Shown piece after piece: positions 58,144 through 64,000 of a DNA stretch of 64,000 nt. Location of the stretch: positions 496,001 through 560,000 of the forward strand of contig JBLHVN010000001.1 of assembly GCA_047630275.1 (NCBI GenBank). The letters are read 5' to 3'. The DNA comes from GCA-2720865 sp047630275. Its GTDB lineage: Bacteria > Bdellovibrionota > Bacteriovoracia > Bacteriovoracales > Bacteriovoracaceae. Made by a program: the position numbers and the translations under genes. Each line of letters starts with the position of its first letter. The first letter of the stretch is position 1. Below the pieces are notes generated by a model that was given only the letters and a program-made list of their open reading frames with translations, was not told the origin of the DNA and did no database searches.

Positions 58144-59916
58144 ATGAGTGGCGGATTATTACGGAGTCATACCTGTGGGGAACTTCGATCGAGTGATGTG
58201 GGAAGCGAAGTAACGCTTTGTGGCTGGGTAAATAAGTATAGAGATCTAGGGGCCCTACATTTCATCGATATCCGTGATCGTTATGGTCTTACTCAACTAG
58301 GTTTTGAAAACTTTAAAGGCGACTTTGCTGTTTTAAAGGGGTGCTCATTAGAATCAGTCATCCTAGCTAAAGGGATTGTTCAGGCTAGGCCATCGGATGC
58401 CTTAAATAAGAAAATGGACACAGGAGAAGTTGAGGTTCAAGTAACTCATCTTGAAGTTCTTTCTCGCTGTGATATTGATAACCTTCCTTTTTTACCAAAT
58501 GGTTCAGTTGAATCGACAGAAGACTTAAAGCTTAAGTACCGTTATCTAGATCTTAGAACAAAGAAGCTTCAAGATGTTCTTAAGATGAGAAGCAAGGTTA
58601 TGCATGATACTCGTAATGCCCTTTATGACGAAGGCTTTACTGAAGTTGAAACACCTATCCTTTATAAATCTACTCCTGAAGGAGCTAGAGATTATGTTGT
58701 TCCCTCAAGAGTTCATCCTAATCATGTTTACGCCCTTCCTCAATCACCGCAAACATTAAAGCAGCTCCTTATGATCGGCGGGACGGATAAGTATTTTCAA
58801 CTTTGCCGTTGTTTTAGAGATGAAGATCTACGCCATGATAGGCAACCAGAGTTTACTCAGATTGATATTGAAGTCTCTTTTACGACCCCTGAATACATCA
58901 AGGCTCTTGTAGAAAAAACATTAGGAAGCCTTTTTGAAATAAAAGACTTAAAGATTCCGGCCATGAGTTTTCAAGAGGCCATGGCCCGTTATGGTTCTGA
59001 TAAGCCTGATGTTAGGTTTGGTCTAGAGCATATTATCTTAACTGATCTTTTTGTTGATAGTGAGTTTGCCGTATTAAGCAAGCCAGCTAAAGAAGGGGGA
59101 ATGGTTAAGGCCTTCTTCGTTCCTGAAGAAGTAAAAACCTTTTCAAGAAAAGAAACAGATGCCTTTGTTGAAGTTGTGAAGCCTCACGGTGGGAAGGGCG
59201 TAGCCTTTTTCAAGGTTAAAGATGGAGAACGCTCTGCGGGGATTTCTAAGTTCATCACTGATGACATCATGAGAGCCATCGAAGAAAAAGCAGTTGAGAA
59301 AGGCGATGGTACGTGGCTCTTCTTTGCTGATACTGACGAAGACACGGTTCATTCTTGTGCGGATGCCTTAAGAAAACATCTTGGGCATAGCTTAGAGTTA
59401 TTAGGAGATGAAAATAAGTTCTTATGGATTTATGACTTTCCACTCTTTGAATACTCTAAAAAAGAAGGAAGATTAGCTGCCCGTCACCATCCTTTTACTA
59501 TGCCAAAAGAAGAGCATCTTGAATTATTCTTAGAGGGTGGAGTAGAGAATTGGAAAAAATGCTTAGCTAATGCTTACGACGTCGTATGTAATGGATATGA
59601 GCTTGGTGGTGGATCGATTCGTATTCACAGAAATGACATTCAATCGACAATGTTTAAGGCCTTAGAGATGAGTGAAGAAGACACTCAAAAACAGTTTGGC
59701 TTTTTCTTAGAAGCTCTTAAGTATGGAGTACCTCCTCATGGAGGACTGGCCTTTGGTCTTGATAGAATCATAATGATCATGTGTAAGACTGAATCAATTA
59801 GAGACGTGATTGCCTTTCCAAAGACAAACTCAGCATCAGATCTTATGAGTTCAACGCCTTCAATTCCGGCCCAAGCTCAACTAGATGAGCTGCATATGGA
59901 TTGGCAGAAAAAATAA
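58144..59916 (+). CDS. aspS: Aspartyl-tRNA synthetase
   Basis: The 590-residue class II enzyme has the bacterial type layout: N-terminal OB-fold (GSEVTLCGWVNKYRDLGALHFIDIRDRYGLTQ), motif 2 FRDEDLRHDRQPEFTQID, an inserted GAD domain in the middle and motif 3 GLAFGLDRIIMI. RHHPFTMP and the flipping-loop region are normal. Whether it also charges tRNA-Asn depends on the presence of AsnRS or GatCAB elsewhere. AGAGGTGGC is the ribosome site. The stop overlaps the ATG of the next gene by 1 nt. Confidence 0.97.
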   Translation: MSGGLLRSHTCGELRSSDVGSEVTLCGWVNKYRDLGALHFIDIRDRYGLTQLGFENFKGDFAVLKGCSLESVILAKGIVQARPSDALNKKMDTGEVEVQVTHLEVLSRCDIDNLPFLPNGSVESTEDLKLKYRYLDLRTKKLQDVLKMRSKVMHDTRNALYDEGFTEVETPILYKSTPEGARDYVVPSRVHPNHVYALPQSPQTLKQLLMIGGTDKYFQLCRCFRDEDLRHDRQPEFTQIDIEVSFTTPEYIKALVEKTLGSLFEIKDLKIPAMSFQEAMARYGSDKPDVRFGLEHIILTDLFVDSEFAVLSKPAKEGGMVKAFFVPEEVKTFSRKETDAFVEVVKPHGGKGVAFFKVKDGERSAGISKFITDDIMRAIEEKAVEKGDGTWLFFADTDEDTVHSCADALRKHLGHSLELLGDENKFLWIYDFPLFEYSKKEGRLAARHHPFTMPKEEHLELFLEGGVENWKKCLANAYDVVCNGYELGGGSIRIHRNDIQSTMFKALEMSEEDTQKQFGFFLEALKYGVPPHGGLAFGLDRIIMIMCKTESIRDVIAFPKTNSASDLMSSTPSIPAQAQLDELHMDWQKK

Positions 59917-60221
59917 TGCTAGTTGCCCTTTATGAATTCAAAATTAAAGAAAATATGAAGGCCCAGTTTGAAGAGAACTGGGCCCTCTTTACTGAAGCCA
60001 TCTATAGGTGCCGAGGCTCTCAAGGTTCTAGGCTTCATACAACAAAAACAAAGAACACTTACATCGCTTATGCTCAATGGCCCGATGAGGATACCTATTT
60101 CTCAGATGGAGAAGAGCCTTATACAGAAGCGGAATTAATCGCTAGAGAAAAGATGAGAGATTCAGTTCAAGAAAGTAGGGTATTACATCTTATGGAAGTC
60201 TTAGACGACCGATTAAAGTAG
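59916..60221 (+). CDS. ABM-like dimeric alpha/beta-barrel protein (101 aa)
   Basis: ATG 59916 overlaps the aspS stop (TAATG). The protein has the pattern of antibiotic biosynthesis monooxygenase-like proteins: VALYEFKIKENMKAQFEENW, then CRGSQGSRLHTTKTKNTYIAYAQWPDEDTYF and a C-terminal RVLHLMEVLDD strand. Such domains form dimeric barrels and include quinol monooxygenases and heme-degrading enzymes, but no haem or cofactor residues can be named here. It is translationally coupled to aspS, which is an unusual pairing. It ends 6 bp from the converging RDD gene. Confidence 0.75.
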   Translation: MLVALYEFKIKENMKAQFEENWALFTEAIYRCRGSQGSRLHTTKTKNTYIAYAQWPDEDTYFSDGEEPYTEAELIAREKMRDSVQESRVLHLMEVLDDRLK

Positions 60222-60227
60222 AAGTCT

Positions 60228-60884
60228 TTAAGCCGCTTTTTTATCATCACTAGAAGAATCACTATAAAATTCAGGGCCAGGTAAATAGATGATATTTTCA
60301 TCTTTTACAATCTTGGCGTTGAAATCAAGTTCTAATTGGGTGCCAGTAAGTTTTGATTCTAAGTACTCAGCAACAGTGGCCTTATATTGCTCCTCAGTTA
60401 GAACATGAGTCGAGGAGAAGATATCAGGGAGGCCTTCTCTATTTTTATTAAAGTAAGGAAGAGCAAATAAAATAAACCCCGTGATATAGCAGAAGAAGTA
60501 CCCAAGGGTTCTCTTAAAGCTCGAAGTTAAAGATAGTAGTTGTGCCGGATTCTCTGTAGGAACTACTCTTAAGCGAAAGAGGATCTTTCCAGGAGTTTTT
60601 CCATTACCCATATAATAGCTTAGGAAAAAATAGCCAAAGAAGACAACAGAGATCACGGAGAGTTCAACTTTATGCATCTGCGATGTAAGCATAAACTGAG
60701 ACTTCTCTCCCATTAAGTACATAAAAGTTTTTAGGTAACTTATATAACTGGCCATAAGAAGGCGAGTTGTTAGAAGGATACAAAAAAGGTCTACAAAGAA
60801 TGAAAATGTACGGCGTCTTAGAATCCCACCTTCTCGGGGAGATTTTAACCAGCTAGCATTTGGGGTGAAGTCCTTTAATTCCAT
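60228..60884 (-). CDS. RDD-family membrane protein
   Basis: The 218-residue protein has RRRTFSFFVDLFCILL (Arg and first Asp of RDD), a second membrane pair and GNGKTPGKILFRLRVV, then GYFFCYITGFILFALP and GLPDIFSSTHV with the third conserved acidic position. RDD proteins are poorly understood inner-membrane proteins, some linked to ion transport. I start at ATG 60884; a TTG precedes it. The C-terminal 60 residues are a cytosolic tail ending in acidic DSSSDDKKAA. Confidence 0.8.
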   Translation of the reverse strand: MELKDFTPNASWLKSPREGGILRRRTFSFFVDLFCILLTTRLLMASYISYLKTFMYLMGEKSQFMLTSQMHKVELSVISVVFFGYFFLSYYMGNGKTPGKILFRLRVVPTENPAQLLSLTSSFKRTLGYFFCYITGFILFALPYFNKNREGLPDIFSSTHVLTEEQYKATVAEYLESKLTGTQLELDFNAKIVKDENIIYLPGPEFYSDSSSDDKKAA

Positions 60885-61046
60885 CAATCTCTTATCGGGT
60901 CTTCTTGGTAAAATCTGATAGCAGAGGGCCTAAATACTAAAAAGATTTCGCAGTAATTTTAGCTACTTATCTTGGTTTTGTAAGATTTAATAGCGAGTTA
61001 AAAGCTTAGATTGCCGTAAATAGAGGCTTTTTGGTAAGTTAGGCTT

Positions 61047-62498
61047 ATGAAAAACTTAATCTCGATAATCTTATTTCTTTGTTTAAACTCTGTCTTTGCT
61101 GGAGTCCCAAAAGGTGTTGATTGGTACCAAGGTTCTGTTGAAGATGCTTTTAAAGAAGCTTCCAAACAAAACAAACACCTCTTTTTATATTGGGGTGCTA
61201 TATGGTGCCCTCCCTGTAATTCAATTAAGAAAAAAGTTTTCACTAACCCTCTTTTTCAAAAGGAAGTTAAGAACTTCTTAGCGATCTACTTAGACGGAGA
61301 CACAGATAGGGCGCAGATTTGGGGTGATAAATTAAAGGCAAGCGGATACCCCACAATGCTCGTTCTAGACCCTAAGGGAAATGAATTGATGAGGTTTCCC
61401 ACCTCCATCGATGCCATAAAATATACAGAACTTTTAAAGGCCACCCGTAACCGAAGCATGGCCATCACCGAGCTTATTGATAAAAAAAGGCTTAGTGATT
61501 CTGAATGGTCTCAACTTGCTTTTTATTCTTGGGGACAAAACAAAGAAGTGAAAGAAAGGTTGGGTCTTTTTGAAAAGCTCTACAACAAGATTCCTAAAAG
61601 ATTAAGGGCAGAGAGGGCCTCCCTCTTTTTAGCTTACTTAGGAGAATTGGTAGAGGATAAAGAAGTCAAAAGAGATAAGAATCCTTTAAGAGTTGAGTTT
61701 GTTAAGCTTCTTGAAGATAAGGCTTTGGCAAAGCGTTTTACTTCAGATCTAAGTTATAGCGGTGCTCAGTATTTAGATTATCTTTTTGAAAAGATAGACT
61801 CTAGGGTTAGTCATCACGCCAAATTAAAAACTCTCTTAAAAGAACTATCAACGGATTCAAGCTTAAGTGTGGAAGAGAGGCTCTTTACTTATGCCTATGA
61901 GATGAACCTTGTCTTAGAGAATCCAGAGGAATTAAAGAAATTTCAAAAGAAGCTTCTTTTGAAAGTCAAAGAAACGGATCTTAAAGCAGTTGATGGATAT
62001 TCAAGGCAAGATGCCATGAGTACGGCCATTTGGATGTTAAAGAAATCTAAGCTCTTAGACGAAGCTAAGAGTTACGCCATTGCAGAACTTGATAAATCAA
62101 TCGCTCCTTATTATTTTATGAGCTATATAGCTTCTGTTGAAGCTGAACAGGGCAATATTGATGAGTCCATAAAGTGGCGAAGACGTGCATGGATGGAGGC
62201 CAAAGGAGGCAGCACTCGCTTTCAATGGGGAACTTCCTATCTAACAAACTTAATTGAAAATAATAAAAAGAAGAACTTCTCAAAAGACTTTAAAGTGATC
62301 CTTACTGAATTATTAAAGCAAGATGATGCTTTTAATGGAAGGAATAAGAAAAGGTTAGAGCGCCTTCAGAAGTCTTTAAGTAAGTTAAAAGATAAGACCT
62401 TTAACCTAAGAGTTAAGGCCATTGTTATAGAAGCTTGCGGATCTCTTCCTAATGGAAAGGCCTGTCATCAAAACTTTAAAGATTTAAAGATGTTCTAA
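61047..62498 (+). CDS. Exported thioredoxin-like protein with long helical repeat tail
   Basis: A signal peptide (MKNLISIILFLCLNSVFA) is followed by a thioredoxin fold with active site WCPPC (Cys54, Cys57), AIYLDGDTD and the cis-Pro segment GYPTMLVLDPKGNEL. The remaining ~340 residues are helical and TPR-like (LAFYSWGQNKEVKERLGLFEKLYNKIP; SIKWRRRAWMEAKGG). The layout resembles DsbD-gamma or thioredoxin_7 proteins acting in periplasmic disulfide handling; the tail may bind clients. The stop overlaps the converging mutS stop (CTAA). Confidence 0.85.
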   Translation: MKNLISIILFLCLNSVFAGVPKGVDWYQGSVEDAFKEASKQNKHLFLYWGAIWCPPCNSIKKKVFTNPLFQKEVKNFLAIYLDGDTDRAQIWGDKLKASGYPTMLVLDPKGNELMRFPTSIDAIKYTELLKATRNRSMAITELIDKKRLSDSEWSQLAFYSWGQNKEVKERLGLFEKLYNKIPKRLRAERASLFLAYLGELVEDKEVKRDKNPLRVEFVKLLEDKALAKRFTSDLSYSGAQYLDYLFEKIDSRVSHHAKLKTLLKELSTDSSLSVEERLFTYAYEMNLVLENPEELKKFQKKLLLKVKETDLKAVDGYSRQDAMSTAIWMLKKSKLLDEAKSYAIAELDKSIAPYYFMSYIASVEAEQGNIDESIKWRRRAWMEAKGGSTRFQWGTSYLTNLIENNKKKNFSKDFKVILTELLKQDDAFNGRNKKRLERLQKSLSKLKDKTFNLRVKAIVIEACGSLPNGKACHQNFKDLKMF

Positions 62499-64000
62499 TG
62501 AACTTGATTTTCAGCGACAAGCTGAAGGTCATGAAGTTTCTTCATGGCCTCAAGTGGGGTCATGTTCATAATATCTAGTTCCTGAAGTTCCCCATCAATC
62601 TTTTTTAAGTGCTCAGGAATCACAACTTGTTCTTCACTAGGGAACATACTGAGCTGACTTCCTTTCTTAGGCTCAAGATCGATCTGATTATCAGATCCAT
62701 TTTCAAGTTGCATAAGAAGTTCTTGCGATCTTAAGAGGACCTTTTGAGGAAGGCCTGCCATCTTGGCCACATAGATACCAAAGCTTTGGCTAGCGGCTCT
62801 TTCTACTAGATTATATAGAAACTGAACGTCCCCATTATTGTTTTGTGTTTCAACAGTTAGGTTCTTAGCAAAGGCTTCTTTATCAGCTAGGTCAATAAGT
62901 TCATGATAGTGAGTAGCAAATAAAGTGATGGCCTTTGTTTCACTTAGAAAGTGCTCACAAAGAGACCAAGCAATAGAGAGCCCATCATAAGTAGAGGTTC
63001 CTCTACCTACTTCATCAAGAATAATAAGAGAGTTCTCAGTGGCGTGACGGATGATCTCGGCAGTTTCGGCCATTTCAACCATAAAGGTTGATTGACCCTT
63101 GAGGATATCATCACTGGCCCCAAGTCTTGAGAAGAGGTGATCACAAAGCCCGAGTTCTGCTGATTCAGCGGGAACAAAGCTTCCCATTTGAGCAAGCAGT
63201 TGAATGATGGCCACTTCTCTCATAACGGTGGTTTTACCGGCCATGTTTGGACCGGTGATGAGACCAAAAAAGCAGTCCTTTGTTAGTTCTAAATTATGAG
63301 GAACAAATTTTTCTGAAAGAACTGATTTTATAAGAGGGTGCCAAGCACCTTTAAGTTTAATGATCTTCTTCTTTTCATGAACAATGGGACAAGAAAGGTT
63401 TTCTTGTAAGGCCATCCAAGTAAAACTTTGAAAGACATCTACAAGGGCCACAAGATCGGCCATCTTTTGAATTTCATTAGAGCCAGCATTTACCTGAGAG
63501 ACTAGGTCTTTAAAGATCTCTCTTTCTAGACGCTCTAGTTTTTCTTTAGCGCTAAGCATTTCTTTCTCAAAGGCATCAAGCTCTGGAGTGGTATAGCGTT
63601 CGCTGTTAACCAACGTTTGTCTTCGCTCAAAAGTCTTAGGCACTTTATTTGAATGGGTTTTGCTAACTTCAATAAAATAACCAGCAACATTGTTATATTT
63701 GATTCGTAGCTTTGGAATTCCTGTCTCATTTCTATAACGCTCTTCCATTTCATTCATTTCATTATGAGCGTTTTGAGAGAGTTTAGATAAGCGGTCACGC
63801 TTTTTATTAGCGCCTTTTTTAATGAGGTTTCCTTTTTCTAAGGTAGCCCCAATTTCGTCATTGATTGTTTTTTCAATATTAGAAGTAAGCTCTTCAAGTA
63901 GTAGGGTTTGTTTTTTATTTAAATCAACCCAAACCTTAAACTTTCCTTTACCAAGAAGAGTGTCTAGTTTCTCATAGGCCCTAAAAGAGCTGGCAATATT
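62495..64000 (-). CDS. mutS: DNA mismatch repair protein MutS, C-terminal part (5' end outside window)
   Basis: The frame stays open to the window edge at 64000, so about 501 C-terminal residues are visible. The lever/clamp part has GIPKLRIKYNNVAGYFIEVSK and ERRQTLVNSERYTTPEL. The ATPase domain shows Walker A TGPNMAGKTTVMRE, STFMVEMAET, Walker B LIILDEVGRGTSTYDG and TLFATHYHEL. MutS recognises mismatches and, with MutL, starts excision repair. The tail after residue IYVAKMAGLPQKVL is short. Nothing unusual is seen in the visible part. Confidence 0.96.
   Translation of the reverse strand, partial: NIASSFRAYEKLDTLLGKGKFKVWVDLNKKQTLLLEELTSNIEKTINDEIGATLEKGNLIKKGANKKRDRLSKLSQNAHNEMNEMEERYRNETGIPKLRIKYNNVAGYFIEVSKTHSNKVPKTFERRQTLVNSERYTTPELDAFEKEMLSAKEKLERLEREIFKDLVSQVNAGSNEIQKMADLVALVDVFQSFTWMALQENLSCPIVHEKKKIIKLKGAWHPLIKSVLSEKFVPHNLELTKDCFFGLITGPNMAGKTTVMREVAIIQLLAQMGSFVPAESAELGLCDHLFSRLGASDDILKGQSTFMVEMAETAEIIRHATENSLIILDEVGRGTSTYDGLSIAWSLCEHFLSETKAITLFATHYHELIDLADKEAFAKNLTVETQNNNGDVQFLYNLVERAASQSFGIYVAKMAGLPQKVLLRSQELLMQLENGSDNQIDLEPKKGSQLSMFPSEEQVVIPEHLKKIDGELQELDIMNMTPLEAMKKLHDLQLVAENQVH

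Noticed and set aside
1..64000. tRNA, rRNA, insertion sequence, prophage or CRISPR genes
   Set aside because: No T-loop plus acceptor pairs, rRNA motifs, transposase or integrase domains, or short spaced repeats were found in any gap.

Overview
This is an AT-rich bacterial chromosome segment with short intergenic gaps, many overlapping genes and an unusually large number of secreted or lipid-anchored proteins. The mix of housekeeping genes, MotA/MotB, a short regulator of the TIGR02147 type, two phospholipase A2-like proteins, a murein L,D-transpeptidase, metallo- and serine proteases and a very large repeat adhesin suggests a predatory delta-type bacterium, most likely Bdellovibrionota and perhaps the Bacteriovorax/Halobacteriovorax group. 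That placement is inference from gene content, not a search. I see no rRNA, tRNA, insertion sequence, prophage or CRISPR array.

Layout: 1-1183 is the 3' part of an RNase E/G gene. 1180-12384 (-) is an 11.2-kb gene for a secreted tandem-repeat protein that probably starts at a non-ATG codon. 12605-14065 (-) is a secreted PHP-type phosphoesterase. 14369-16415 holds two paralogous glycine-run lipoproteins, each with its own terminator; the second has a sigma-54-like promoter. 16575-22726 is a two-gene unit of a large secreted protein and an S8 protease. 22832-27663 is an information-processing block: a ribosomal S6-S18 fusion, a DUF2232 membrane protein, L9, DnaB and PabB. 27747-28700 is rich in regulatory DNA: a sigma-70-like promoter with a structured leader, a cobalamin-type riboswitch in front of a 79-residue HTH protein, GTATCC repeats and a second sigma-54-like promoter. 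28700-32075 is a secreted-enzyme cluster (lipoprotein, PAP2 phosphatase, L,D-transpeptidase, two PLA2-like proteins). 32234-33905 is motA-motB with a sigma-28-like promoter. 33909-38937 is mixed: pseudouridine synthase, WYL regulator, YciB-like protein, metzincin protease and several unknowns.

38939-42748 (-) is a compact phenylalanine/tyrosine operon (DAHP synthase-chorismate mutase, aminotransferase, TyrA, PheA), preceded by a tiny tyrosine-rich ORF. 42939-50457 contains a large secreted unknown, an O-methyltransferase, a three-gene envelope operon (barrel-like protein, anchored protein, 576-residue exported protein) and proline iminopeptidase. 50594-55954 has DNA polymerase II and an SDR/2H-phosphoesterase fusion followed by BrkB and YggT family membrane proteins. 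56069-64000 has an unknown acidic protein, an FtsB-like divisome protein, a DUF192 lipoprotein, AspRS, an ABM-like protein, an RDD protein, a thioredoxin-like exported protein and the C-terminal half of MutS.

Most worth a second look: the S6-S18 fusion; the cobalamin riboswitch controlling a small DNA-binding protein; the Tyr-rich leader ORF before the Phe/Tyr operon; the probable ATA start of the 11-kb gene; the exported three-gene envelope operon; and the fact that every convergent gene pair in the window meets within 6 bp or overlaps.
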